A DNA stretch of 64,000 nucleotides. Source: Hanleya hanleyi. Lineage: Eukaryota; Mollusca; Polyplacophora; Lepidopleurida; Hanleyidae. Positions 24,097-34,850 of this stretch are shown in pieces (the stretch's first letter is position 1; each line of letters opens with the position of its first letter). The notes under the pieces are model-generated. The model made no database searches. It had not been told where the DNA came from and saw only the letters and a program-made list of their open reading frames with translations. Location: assembly GCA_036873755.1 (NCBI GenBank), contig JAVTVY010018802.1, positions 1 to 64,000 of the forward strand. The letters run 5' to 3'. The translations under genes were made by a program, and so were the position numbers.

Positions 24097-27000
24097 TCAC
24101 CACACCGGAAAGAAAATTTGAGGCTGGCACATTATTTGGCCAAACGGTCTCGTAAACATCATCGGTGGTTGGAACACCCAGTTTGGTGTTGGTGGTCCAA
24201 CAGTTACTGAATTACTACACAGTCTAGGTTGGTATTCTGAAACTTGACCCAGATGGTCATAGGTAAGCATTCGTGGCGGTTGTCTATTTCTTCGTGGTCG
24301 ACTGTTTCCATCCTGAGCAGGGGGCTCAACCTCAGCTGCTTGAGGTTCTGATGGCTCATCGGCTACGTTGTCATCTGTATCTGGTATTGTATGTTCTCGG
24401 TTGGGGTGGAACATACTGGCCGATGGATTCAGTTGATGGCGGTGGTCAGCATCCCTCCTCCTGAGTCTAGAAAGATCAGGCCCGATGTAGGTGTCTCCGT
24501 CGCTTTCCTCATCAGAGCCGACATCATCCGCACCCAGGTAAGTACTATTCTGCTTAGGCTGGACCTTTGCGTGTTTAGCAGGTTTCTTAGATGGGACAGC
24601 CGGTGTATTGTCCTGAAGACCTGCGCATGGCAGTAGTAAGTTCCTATGTAAACACCTAGTGCGTCCCACGCCCTTCTCAGGCTTGATTTCGTACACAGGG
24701 CTACCAGATCCCATCCTGCGTGCTACAACATGGATGGTGTCTTCCCAAAAGGACCGCAACTTTCCTGGTCCCCCTCTCGGTGTAAGATTGCGTACCAATA
24801 CACGATCACCTGGTTCAAGGATGGTATATCTGGCAGAACGATCATACCTGGATTTGGCTTTTCCGGAGGACTTTTCCGCATGTTTACGGGCTAAACTATA
24901 TGCCTCTTCCATGCAGGATCTCCATTTTCCTGCATAGGTACTATGGTCGTTGCTACCTGCTTCAACATCCAGACCAAACATCAGGTCGACTGGCAGTCTA
25001 GGATTACGTCCGAATAGTAGGTAAAAGGGAGAAAATCCAGTAGATTCATGTCTAGTGCAATTATATGCGTGGACGACCTTTGGGAGGTATTCTTTCCAAT
25101 TGCTCTTGTGTTCTTCTGGTAGTGTTCGGAGCATATTCAAAAGAGTTCTATTAAAACGCTCCACTTGACCGTTTCCTTGTGGATGGTACGGGGTGGTGCG
25201 ACTGGGTGCAATGCCGGCACACTTTTCAAGCTGGTGAAGTAGGTCATTGTCAAACTCTTTTCCTTGATCGTGATGGATCTTTGAAGGGTATCCAAACCGC
25301 AGAACAAAATCATTGTAAATCTTGTTGGCCACAGTGGTCCCAGACTTATTAGTTGTGGGGTATGCCTGTGCGAACCGTGTAAAGTGGTCCATGACCACCA
25401 AAATATACTCGAACCCCCCTTTACTTCGTTCTAGATGTAAGAAATCTATGGACACTAGCTCCATGGGTGCGGTTGTGTGTATCGGACACAGTGGGGCCTT
25501 TACTTTCAAAGGCGGTGCCTTGCTCTTCAAGCAGGAACATTCGGAAGTTACATATCTCTCAATATCACGGTACATATGGGGCCAGAAAAATCTCTCACGT
25601 GCTAAGTGTGCAACTCGGTCTACTCCAAGATGGCCCATGTCATTATGAAGTTGTTCAAGGACTTGCTTCCTGTAAACTTGAGGAAGGACCAGCTGTTCCC
25701 TGACCGTCCCATCTGGCAAAGGGGTCCTTCTGTACAGAATATCTTTCTTGGTAATCAGATTGTTCCACTCTCGGTGGAGCCCCCAAGGGTCACCTTGCTG
25801 TTTCGGTGGTTGTTTACCAGCAAGCTTTGCACGGAGAAACGTCCCAATCTCTAAGTCATTGTTCTGGTTAGATTTAATGTTCTCAATAGGGATCCTCGGA
25901 ATGGTTGTTGGTGGATCGTCTGGTAGGCTGTCGGGGTTCGTTGATATGGCTGTGATCCAAACAGCATCTTTGCTCAGCTGTTCGTGGTGAACCATCATCA
26001 CCGCCCCAATCACTTCAGGTGACATTTCCTCTGTACAACTATTCATCACATGGTCAATATCGAGAGGCATGCGGGACAGACCATCCGCATCCCCATTGGC
26101 TCGGCCAGGGCGATATTTGATCGTAAAGTTGAAGTCGGACATTTCCGCTACCCATCTCATCCTTGCAGCATCCAGTCGAGCTGATGTTAACACATATGAT
26201 AGGGGATTGTTGTCACTATACACCAGAAAATGGGGGGCATAATACAAAATGTCACGAAATCTTTCGGTCACCGCCCATTTTAGGGCCAAGAACTCCAACT
26301 TCCCAGAGTGTAGATGGTAATTTTTCTCGGCAGGACTGAGGGTGCGGGAGCCATAGCCAATGACTCGAACTTTCCCATCATCCTGACGTTGGTACAGTAT
26401 CGCCCCCAGTCCGTCATTAGAAGCATCCGTATGCAGAATGAACGGCTCTTTGAAGTTAGGATACGCCATTACAGTGGAGTTGCTCAACATGTCAATCAGG
26501 TTATCAAGAACTCGCTGATGTTCTGATGTCCAGGTTACTTTGGTGTTCGATGGTACCTGGTTAGTGCCTCTTGGCTTGCGTGATGTTTTCTTACTTCCCG
26601 GTTTGCCGCCCTTCAGAAGGTCATAAAGGGATTTGGCTTGCCGACTGAAGTCTGGAAGGTATCGCCGGTAGTATCCAATGAAACCCAACAATTTTCTGAC
26701 ATCCCCAACAGTCGATGGTTTCTGATCTTTGAGCTTTTGGACTGCCTCAATGTCCAGTGGATCAATCCGATGTCCCTGGGCCGAGACGATATGGCCTAGG
26801 TACTTCACCTCATGCCTGAACAGGTTGCATTTGCTAGGTTTTAGTTTGACACCATGCAGCTGCAGCCTCTTCAAGACTGTTTGAACATCTTCCAAGTGTT
26901 GCTCATATGTTTCACTAAACACAATAACATCATCTAAGTACGGCAGGCAAATACGACCAAGTCCTTCAAGACAGGTACTCATAAACCGTTGGAACGCAGC

Positions 27001-28659
27001 TGGTGCGTTCGTTAAACCAAAAGGAATCCTAACCCACTCGTATAATCCGTCGGGGGTCACAAAGGCAGTGAACTGTCGGCAATCTGGACTGATAAATCCT
27101 TGGTGATAGGCTTTCCCTTGATCCAGTACTGTGAACCAGTGGTTACCACCAAGGCTGTCGAGCGCATCCTGAATCTTTGGTATCGGTTGGCGATCAGGGA
27201 TGGTTTTAGCATTGACCAGTCTATAATCAATACATAGCCTCAAGGATCCATCGCGCTTACGGACACAAACCATTGGCCACGAGTATGCAGAGGTGGACTT
27301 CTTTATCCAACCCCGACGTATGAGATCTTGTAAATAATCTCGTACCTCTTCCCGCAGAGGTCGGGGTATGGAGATGTAGCCCCGTTGGACTGGAATCTTG
27401 TCTGTTAAGTTGATTTCCATTTGTAGGTCATGAACACATCCCATATCATCGTCATCTCTTGAAAAGGCGTTGGCTTCTTGTCTCAACATCTCCTGTACCT
27501 GCACCTTCTGCTCGGCCGTCAAATCTTCATCTCTCAAGTTGACATTAGGTTGAGAGTTTGTGCCAGTCTCTTTTGGTCTCATATTCGTGGCATGATTTGT
27601 TTCAGGCTCCTGGGTATCGGGTAAGCGTACAACTGATTTTACCTGTTGTAATGACCCCAACACAGTTCTTCCCAGCAATCGAATGGCATGATCAGAGGTG
27701 TTGCAGATGCTCACCCCTATCCGGTTCACTGATCCTTTGTGAAGAGTGACTAGAGTCTCATTTACACACAGCCCATCAGGCCAATCCTGCTCTACACTGG
27801 GTTCTACTACAGCATAGATGTCCCCGTCCACTATCCCTGTATGAGCCACACACTTTACAGTGGCTGAACTTCCTTTCGGGATCACTGTGTCTTCTCTACA
27901 AACTTTCACTGGACCAATGTCATTGTTTGTGGAGTTGTGCATCAACTGCACTACTTTCTGGGCTTTTAGCTTACCGATATTAGGGAGAGACATCTCCAGC
28001 GATTGGCAAGCTTCTTCTTCGCCATGAGTGTCAGGGCTGTCCTCCCTAAAACCATTGATGTACTGCTGAATAACATTATATCCCATAATAGGATGCTCCA
28101 TTTCTTGGTTATTGGTCACAAGAATGGGGACAAGCAGCTCCCTGTTCTCACAACCAGACACCAGCCGGAATGTTACTTCAACCCACCCCTCAAATGGCAT
28201 GGTGGTTCCATTTGCTGCGGTCAGCCTCAGAGTATCTGAACCCAATAATTCCTGTATAGGTTTGATACGTGTGTCAGGTAAATTTTCATGCAACCATTTC
28301 TCAGACATGATACAAACTTGGGATCCAGTGTCCCACAGTACCCTGGCCCTCACACCACCTATCTCACTCAGCATAATACATTTCTCCCCTACTAGTCGTA
28401 CCAATTTACCTTTATCTTTGGGAGACAATTCACAGACTACTCCTCTCAGTTCACAAAGTCCCACAGACTTGATGTTCCCCTTCCCATCCAGTTCACCTAT
28501 CCTTTGACAAATTGCTTTATGATCTCCCCAGTGAGCTTTTTGACACTTTCTAGAGCAATAAATAACAGATTTACAAGTTGAACATGACAAAGAATGAGTT
28601 AATGTTCTAGAACAGTAACAACAAGTGTTCAGGGCTGGTTCAACATTGTTCTCGGCCAC
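24097..28659 (-). CDS. pol: Ty3/gypsy Pol with N-terminal MYND zinc finger
   Basis: A 1520-residue intact frame. Residues 13-51 fit a MYND finger exactly (C-x2-C-x9-C-x2-C-x5-C-x3-C-x7-H-x3-C), an unusual addition. The aspartic protease follows (WDTGSQ, residues 109-114), then RT with YLDDVIVFS near 572, RNase H with [12 protein letters not shown] near 740, and integrase: His pair HNDMGHLG near 1006 with a CSC instead of the usual CxxC, catalytic Asp in SIDFLHLE near 1072, Asp in HHDQGKEF near 1131, Glu in GQVERFN near 1166, and a GPY/F-like region after 1300. The listed start is a GTG; the real protein is probably made as Gag-Pol by -1 frameshifting, because this frame is open back to the slippery site at 28689-28695. 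Confidence 0.95.
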   Translation of the reverse strand: MAENNVEPALNTCCYCSRTLTHSLSCSTCKSVIYCSRKCQKAHWGDHKAICQRIGELDGKGNIKSVGLCELRGVVCELSPKDKGKLVRLVGEKCIMLSEIGGVRARVLWDTGSQVCIMSEKWLHENLPDTRIKPIQELLGSDTLRLTAANGTTMPFEGWVEVTFRLVSGCENRELLVPILVTNNQEMEHPIMGYNVIQQYINGFREDSPDTHGEEEACQSLEMSLPNIGKLKAQKVVQLMHNSTNNDIGPVKVCREDTVIPKGSSATVKCVAHTGIVDGDIYAVVEPSVEQDWPDGLCVNETLVTLHKGSVNRIGVSICNTSDHAIRLLGRTVLGSLQQVKSVVRLPDTQEPETNHATNMRPKETGTNSQPNVNLRDEDLTAEQKVQVQEMLRQEANAFSRDDDDMGCVHDLQMEINLTDKIPVQRGYISIPRPLREEVRDYLQDLIRRGWIKKSTSAYSWPMVCVRKRDGSLRLCIDYRLVNAKTIPDRQPIPKIQDALDSLGGNHWFTVLDQGKAYHQGFISPDCRQFTAFVTPDGLYEWVRIPFGLTNAPAAFQRFMSTCLEGLGRICLPYLDDVIVFSETYEQHLEDVQTVLKRLQLHGVKLKPSKCNLFRHEVKYLGHIVSAQGHRIDPLDIEAVQKLKDQKPSTVGDVRKLLGFIGYYRRYLPDFSRQAKSLYDLLKGGKPGSKKTSRKPRGTNQVPSNTKVTWTSEHQRVLDNLIDMLSNSTVMAYPNFKEPFILHTDASNDGLGAILYQRQDDGKVRVIGYGSRTLSPAEKNYHLHSGKLEFLALKWAVTERFRDILYYAPHFLVYSDNNPLSYVLTSARLDAARMRWVAEMSDFNFTIKYRPGRANGDADGLSRMPLDIDHVMNSCTEEMSPEVIGAVMMVHHEQLSKDAVWITAISTNPDSLPDDPPTTIPRIPIENIKSNQNNDLEIGTFLRAKLAGKQPPKQQGDPWGLHREWNNLITKKDILYRRTPLPDGTVREQLVLPQVYRKQVLEQLHNDMGHLGVDRVAHLARERFFWPHMYRDIERYVTSECSCLKSKAPPLKVKAPLCPIHTTAPMELVSIDFLHLERSKGGFEYILVVMDHFTRFAQAYPTTNKSGTTVANKIYNDFVLRFGYPSKIHHDQGKEFDNDLLHQLEKCAGIAPSRTTPYHPQGNGQVERFNRTLLNMLRTLPEEHKSNWKEYLPKVVHAYNCTRHESTGFSPFYLLFGRNPRLPVDLMFGLDVEAGSNDHSTYAGKWRSCMEEAYSLARKHAEKSSGKAKSRYDRSARYTILEPGDRVLVRNLTPRGGPGKLRSFWEDTIHVVARRMGSGSPVYEIKPEKGVGRTRCLHRNLLLPCAGLQDNTPAVPSKKPAKHAKVQPKQNSTYLGADDVGSDEESDGDTYIGPDLSRLRRRDADHRHQLNPSASMFHPNREHTIPDTDDNVADEPSEPQAAEVEPPAQDGNSRPRRNRQPPRMLTYDHLGQVSEYQPRLCSNSVTVGPPTPNWVFQPPMMFTRPFGQIMCQPQIFFPVW

Positions 28660-28685
28660 GACATGCCCCTCGGTGGTGGCCGACT

Positions 28686-29996
28686 CTAGTTTCCCTGATT
28701 CTGTGAGTTTCTCATCCAGTCACAGTCCGATTTGTAATGGTGGGGACTACAACACAGGAAACAGTGGCGGCACGTTGCCCCATCATTAGTTTTTCTACAC
28801 TTAGGGCATCCGGATCGCCCCATCCTTCTACTGGGAGGCCGTCTGTTGTAGTCTGTACTTTGCTTTGGTTCATGGCTGGACATCAGATTCGCTATATCGG
28901 AACGAATCTCGCGCATTTCGGCAGACCAGGGGAACTCTTTCTTTGCCTTGGATGTTGCAACCTCTGGTTCGGCTGCTGCCGTCGCCTCTTGCGACTGGCG
29001 CTCTTCGGATACAACGTTCACTCTGGGTTTCTGACGATTACTCATACCCAGTTTTTTCTGTCTCTCAGTCTCTGTTGACATCACTTCCACCACCTTCTGC
29101 AGTAGATCTTCGTCGGTCACATCCAGATCTTCGAGAATCGGCTTCAGCTCTTGTCGCAAATTGTCATTCTGTAGTCCAGTCTTTAGGGCATGGAGAAACA
29201 TACCCTTCACCAGTCTAGGGTCATATCGGAGAATGGCATCGTCTTCCATGGACGCGAACATTATTTTCTGACGCAAGTCCATTAAATTTATCACGAAGTC
29301 CTGAGACTTTTCATTGGCTTTCTGGCCTGCTACCGCTAGCTGCTGGTATAGTTCGGTAGCAGATTTCTCATCATAATGTAGGCGAAGCATTTTTCGAGCT
29401 TTGGCCAGAGTCAACTCATCACATCTTTCAAAATATTTACCAATCCCAACACCAGGGCCTATACATTTGCGAACTGCTTCAACCACATCCTTTTCGGTGT
29501 AGCCTCGGTCTAGACCTGAATCAATTTGTCTAATGAGACTGGTAAATGATAGGCAGTTTTTATTATCACAGTCAAGCACTTGGCCGGAGATTCTGAACTC
29601 CCTTCTGTAGACTGCATACTCTCTTTCAGTGCCCACTACCTGTGCAGACTGCTCTGCACGTCCAAGGTTCTGACTATCTGGGCTCGGATTTCCCCGTTCT
29701 CCACCAATACTGTCCCTTTCTCCACCAATACGGTTCTCTGGGGTTAGCTGCTCCAAAAATCCCTGAAGTCCAAGAAGAGTTGCTTCTCCTTCATCATCTT
29801 TGGAACACTCTACGGCTAGGAATTTGTCAATGTTCTTCACAAGGGCTCCTTTCTTCTGCTCAGCAGTGTACACACCTGGCACTGCCAAGAACTCCAAGAC
29901 CCGGACCAATGCCTCTGCTGACAGGGAATATAGCACCTGCTTAACTTGCAGCTCAATCTCTGCCACCTCAGTGACCTCGTCATCTTCTCCAGCCAT
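28686..29996 (-). CDS. gag: Ty3/gypsy Gag
   Basis: A 436-residue intact frame starting 45 bp inside the 5' LTR edge. It has no enzymatic motifs. The C-terminal part has a basic stretch ([10 protein letters not shown]), a CPKC pair and a standard CCHC zinc knuckle (C412-x2-C415-x4-H420-x4-C425), the RNA-packaging signature of nucleocapsid. The last codons before the stop form the slippery heptamer for entry into pol. It should form the particle shell in the cytoplasm; this follows from family knowledge. Confidence 0.92.
   Translation of the reverse strand: MAGEDDEVTEVAEIELQVKQVLYSLSAEALVRVLEFLAVPGVYTAEQKKGALVKNIDKFLAVECSKDDEGEATLLGLQGFLEQLTPENRIGGERDSIGGERGNPSPDSQNLGRAEQSAQVVGTEREYAVYRREFRISGQVLDCDNKNCLSFTSLIRQIDSGLDRGYTEKDVVEAVRKCIGPGVGIGKYFERCDELTLAKARKMLRLHYDEKSATELYQQLAVAGQKANEKSQDFVINLMDLRQKIMFASMEDDAILRYDPRLVKGMFLHALKTGLQNDNLRQELKPILEDLDVTDEDLLQKVVEVMSTETERQKKLGMSNRQKPRVNVVSEERQSQEATAAAEPEVATSKAKKEFPWSAEMREIRSDIANLMSSHEPKQSTDYNRRPPSRRMGRSGCPKCRKTNDGATCRHCFLCCSPHHYKSDCDWMRNSQNQGN
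28689..28695 (-). promoter_or_regulatory. -1 ribosomal frameshift site GGGAAAC
   Basis: On the minus strand Gag ends CAG GGA AAC TAG. The heptamer G GGA AAC matches the X XXY YYZ rule exactly, sits directly before the stop, and the pol frame is the -1 frame, open from this point. Any stimulatory structure downstream was not modelled. Confidence 0.85.
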
Positions 29997-30025
29997 ATTG
30001 AAACCTCACAGAGACAACTATCCTG

Positions 30026-30038
30026 GCAAGCTCGCCAA
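30026..30038 (-). promoter_or_regulatory. Primer-binding site candidate
   Basis: Three bases inside the 5' LTR the minus strand reads TGGCGAGCTTGCC. It starts with TGG, the complement of a tRNA 3' CCA end, as expected of a primer-binding site. The matching tRNA was not identified. The stretch is also nearly self-complementary. Confidence 0.6.
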
Positions 30039-30041
30039 TTT

Positions 30042-31826
30042 GTTACCCAGGATTCACTTGGGGATACCCAGGGGATCTGCAAAATGGGAGAAATAAACTT
30101 GTTACAAAACAAGCAAACTGCGTTGTTTGAATTTCATCGACAGAACTTTATTAATGTAGCAAATATTAATAGCGCAACAGTGTATCTACCGGCATAATTG
30201 GAGGACACTCCTAATATTATCCAGTATGTAATACATCTCCAAAATATAAGGCCTACAGTCCTCTATATTCAGGAATGGTCAACTGGGCTTGTACCTGTAC
30301 TTTCTATACTACTCTAATAAAGAAAGTATTAGTTCTCTATCACATTTGACTCTACGCATCTGAACTAGAATTCTCAACATTAAACAGTAACGTATTCAAA
30401 CTGGTAATAATAGTGTTACCTTAATCTGAAAATGGTGCATACCTCTATTAATAGGAATGGCATTAATGATAAGAGTCAGTAACCATGATGGTAATGACGG
30501 TGACCTTAATTGTAAGACAATGACATGATAATGACAAATCAGAAATCAATGGCTAATGTAATGACATTAATTGAAAATTGATGCCGGTTATAAAATGATG
30601 ATATTAATGACGAACAGTAAATTAATGGCATTAATCAAGACTGACCAGTAATACGGCATTGACATTAATTGCATATAATGACTAGCATGTAATATAAAAT
30701 CACATACTGATGTAATGGCATGGATTGAAAATTAATAACTGCTTGTGAAATAATAGCATTAATTGTAAATAACTGACAGTACTGTACAATGACATTAAGT
30801 GGATATTAAGGACTGCTAGTATAGGATGGATTGTAATTATATAAATTGAAAATGGTGATGGGTAATCTCATTTGGAAAATAAACACATAAATTGCAATGG
30901 CAAGTACTATTTGTGAAATAACTTCATTAACTGTGAATTACAGACAAATTAATAATCACCAATTATGTGACCGTGACATAAATTGTGATGACAGTCACAG
31001 TGACAATGTGCATGAACAATAGATGAATCACATTTACCATGAATTGTAATTGGAAACATTCTTTTAAATCCTTAAGAGTCTCAATCAACTATCTATTCAT
31101 TTAACAGAGTTTAGACCTGAGCGCAAGTCTCTCGGACTAGGTGCAAGTTCATTTCACCTATCAAATCAGGACTGTCATTAATTCATACACAGCACTCAAG
31201 AATATATATTTCTGCCTAAACCAGACTCCACGTTTCCAGATAATTAACGTGAAGCACATTCCTATGAAAGTCACGTGTTCTACCATGCTTGTTTTTACAC
31301 TTTGTGACCCCGCTATCAGCTACAATATGGCATGACGTCAGTTTACGTTCTAAGTATACAAAAATGCATGACGGAGACGATATTCCTTTTAAATAAATTC
31401 TGTGGTACATATTTATAAGGTTTTCAGTGAATCTATAGCTCATCCTACTACATGGGGCTGTGGCCAATGCAAGGAAAATTCCCACATCCACAGTGCTAAA
31501 ACAGCGGGACAAATGCGCTTTCCAACTCAGTCGACTTTCGACTGCTCAACACAGCTTAGAAACACATTTCCTTCATAAAACCACTACGTAACATAATTCT
31601 ATAGACATTTATCGACAAAATGATGTATAGCATGAAGAAATCTGATAACACATACCTGCAAAATGGGAGAAATAAACTTGTTACAAAACAAGCAAACTGC
31701 GTTGTTTGAATTTCATCGACAGAACAACGCGCGCCAGTCAAAACTCCCAAAATGCGGACCGGAGCGGAAGCGGACTTTCCAAACTATCAAATTTTAAAAA
31801 GGGGGCCCCTGTTACAGCCCCTCACA
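30042..31826 (-). repeat. 5' LTR with promoter candidate
   Basis: 1785 bp, near-identical to the LTR at 21657-23450. A canonical minus-strand TATAAATA lies at about 31409-31416, roughly 410 bp into the LTR, and is the best core promoter candidate. It shares the internal terminal duplication of the other LTR (about 30079-30148 and 31657-31726). Confidence 0.93.
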
Positions 31827-31830
31827 TATA

Positions 31831-34690
31831 CTGTTGTTTACAGTTCCTGTGTAAGGAGCAGAGATCCAGATTAACTTACTTTGTTATTAAAGCCTCTCTG
31901 GCACCCACACTGACCCACCTGTACAGGAGATAGCCTACAGATCCTGGTATTGCTGTGGACAATGGTCAGGTGTGCTGACCCCACTTCACACCAGTGGGGG
32001 AGCAGAGGGGCCTGGGGTGGTCAACACAAGGGGCATAGGGGCACAGGTTATCTCATATATCACAGACTGAGATAAAATAAGATTTATCATACACTGTCTG
32101 AGATAAACAATCGACTTATCAATCACACATTACATAACAACACAGGGGCTCTAAATAATACCCCCCCCCCCCCAATCCTAGTGGATGTTCAATAGGTAGT
32201 CAAATTAAATTTCATAATGTGTGAATTTCCTAGTTGCCAATGCTAACCGAATTTAGCACCTATTCCAGATTTCAAAGATTATTTCCAGTACCAAGGAATT
32301 TATTACTTCAATATGTGAAAGGTATTGCAGACTGGAGAGGTGGACTGAAGGGTAGAACTTTTGAGACCAACTGTTTCATTCTGCATGAGCTTCATAGATG
32401 AAGCTTTCATCAACATAGAATCTACTTCCTCATGCATCAGAGAAATTAGATTATGTATCTTACAAAATAAAATAGTCTTGAAGGAGCTACCTTTTCTGAT
32501 TCATTGTACCCAACGCTGTGGCAATACAAGGCAAATCCTCAAAACTCAAAACAGTAAACTTTTTATAAAGTGGAGACTGTTGAATCACCAGTTCTGTTTA
32601 TGTGAAGTTGGTGAGCCTGTGTTGAGGTCAGGAGGTGAGCAGGTGTTAGAGGATTAGACAGGCAGACAAGCAGGGTGGTTTGGTAATCCAGGGAGCAGCC
32701 AGTATTAGTTAAACCATGTATAAAGTCTTGGTTGTGTCAATCTCAGCCCATCAGTCTCAATCCCTGGGACTAGTGGTGGTGAATACCTAATGATGACCCC
32801 TCCCTCAGGTTTCTCTGACCCAGCTCTACACTGCATCGGTACACTTACCAGGACACATACATTTGGATACATACATTTTAGTCCTCATTCCAACATAAAT
32901 GTACATCAAATCCTCTCCATTCATCAACAGAATAATGAACTTTTTGCTAAGGCCTATGTGGAGACACAAAACTTGAAATATACCGGGTAGTGAAAATTCT
33001 GACTAAACTGGAATGTTAGGATCCAAATATGTTCATACACACAGCTCCAAGCAAATATCATACATGGGCAATGCACCGAGAACCCCTCCGCCTTTGGAGA
33101 ACTGAAATAGGTTAAGATACACTTGTCTTCTGATTACACGTGTATTTTTGGCAAGCCATTTTGGTATTTATCCTGGAATTTTTAAAATCATTCTATATCA
33201 AAAATTGTTTGCTGTTTTAGTATTAAGTTCATAATTGTTGTCACCAAAAATTTTTGATATCCACAATCCAATTTTACATCAGAAATAATCTTTATTTTTG
33301 TCATTAAAAATGCTATTTTTGTTATCAAAGATAAATACTTCTTTGTTCAACTGACATTATGACAGCCTGCGAGGAGAAAAAACAACTAACTAAAGAACAA
33401 AGATGAGATAATGAGAGAACAGCTGTGGATGTTGGTGGTGTGTCTGTTTTGGATTGTCACTGTGACAACGTAATTTCCAAGCACCTGCCTGTATATATCT
33501 AGAAACAATATTAATTACAGAAAAGCTACTGGAATATCACCATATGGCTGACAGACAGGTTTGTTTACAATACCACCAGCTAACAGAGACTGCTACCAGC
33601 TACTCAACAGATGGGTCTTATAACATCTACACATCTGTATGGTATTTTAGCTAGAATGTGTGGAGAAAGGTATAAAAAACCTTCCTGATAAACATACCAA
33701 CATTTCTCTCACAAAGGCAAACTTACAGGGTGCACATCATGTTAGAGTTAAAATAAGAGAATCTTCTTCTGACAGAATATCAGAGATCACACGAGATCTT
33801 CAAATTAGCAGTTAATTAAAGGTCATCAACAAAGTTAAGCATTGGCATGGCTAAATGTATGTGTGATGTAATCACACAATCCGATTTGGAATCTGTGTCT
33901 TGGGAGGTATTTCCAGAGGGACATGATTCAGAAAGTCTCATTGTCATATGGATTAGGTCAAGATCACTTATTTGGAATTGGCATGGCCAGACGGATGTGT
34001 GGTGTAAGTTTGTTGAACCTTTGCACAGTCTTTATGATATGGTAGCAGCATGGCAAATGCACATTGAACATACATACATGTACTCGACGATCAAACATAC
34101 ATGTACATGACAATAGACATAGCAGGTGATTTTTAAATGAAGTGTTTACATGTAAACAACTTTAAGCAAAATTAAGCTCTCCACAAATCAAGCACGATAT
34201 GATATAAAACAGTATATAACTTGTCATCATTGAATTTAGGGAAGAGTCAAAGATGTCTGAAATCGTGACCAGATTCTGTCAGGCGGCGGCCATTTTTGAA
34301 GGTGAAATGGTGTAATATTGCCGCTGTTTTCCTCAATTTCGGCTATGAGTTGAATAGTTCTGATATTCAAATTATGAAGCAGAATGTGAAACAAAATCTA
34401 TAAATATACATTTTTCATCTCTATAGACAAAACTTTGTATGTGTTTATTACTAAGAGTACTAAAAGTTGCCGTTGTTATGAGGGATGTTTGCATGCTTAG
34501 CTAAAATTATTAATATTATCTCCCCAGTCCTTCAAACAGCCCGAAGAATTCTTTCAGTCAATTCCGGCACACTGTCTACATCTTCAATTATGAAAACCTT
34601 AATGAAATATGAATCAACTCACTGAAGAAATGCACATCAACTTTTGGCCTTGGGCACCATGACCAATGTTAAACATACAGTGTGGTCACA
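31831..34690. other. Non-coding DNA, probably intronic or 3' of MMAB
   Basis: No exon recognised despite a search for the expected C-terminal MMAB sequence on the minus strand. Contains a C14-type homopolymer near 32161-32174 and otherwise ordinary AT-rich sequence. Confidence 0.55.
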
Positions 34691-34790
34691 AAGTCAAACT
34701 GATACTTCTGATGACGTCATTTCAATGCCTAATGACAACAACAATAGCCTAGCCCAAGATTGATTATGGCCGATAGGTAAGGAAACTGAC

Positions 34791-34850
34791 CTGTTTAAAA
34801 ACTTGAGTGTTTCCGCATCAACTTCCCCTGCTCTGATTAGTGGTGTTACT
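34791..34850 (-). CDS. MMAB: MMAB exon 8
   Basis: 60 bp between TGTTTCAG and GTCAGT. Encodes [19 protein letters not shown] and two bases of Arg, matching the VPL...DANVAKFLNR region. It lies only about 75 bp from the 24-bp minisatellite, with a 5.9-kb intron to exon 7. Confidence 0.93.

Larger units (their letters stand above)
21657..31826 (-). mobile_element. Complete Ty3/gypsy LTR retrotransposon
   Basis: A 10.17-kb element in minus orientation: 5' LTR (30042-31826), primer-binding site, gag, pol, polypurine tract and 3' LTR (21657-23450). The four bases TATA stand immediately outside both ends (21653-21656 and 31827-31830). Domain order protease-RT-RNase H-integrase puts it in Ty3/gypsy. 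Both main frames are uninterrupted and the LTRs nearly identical, so it looks recently inserted and possibly still competent. No envelope-like frame is present between pol and the 3' LTR (23451-24096). Confidence 0.95.
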
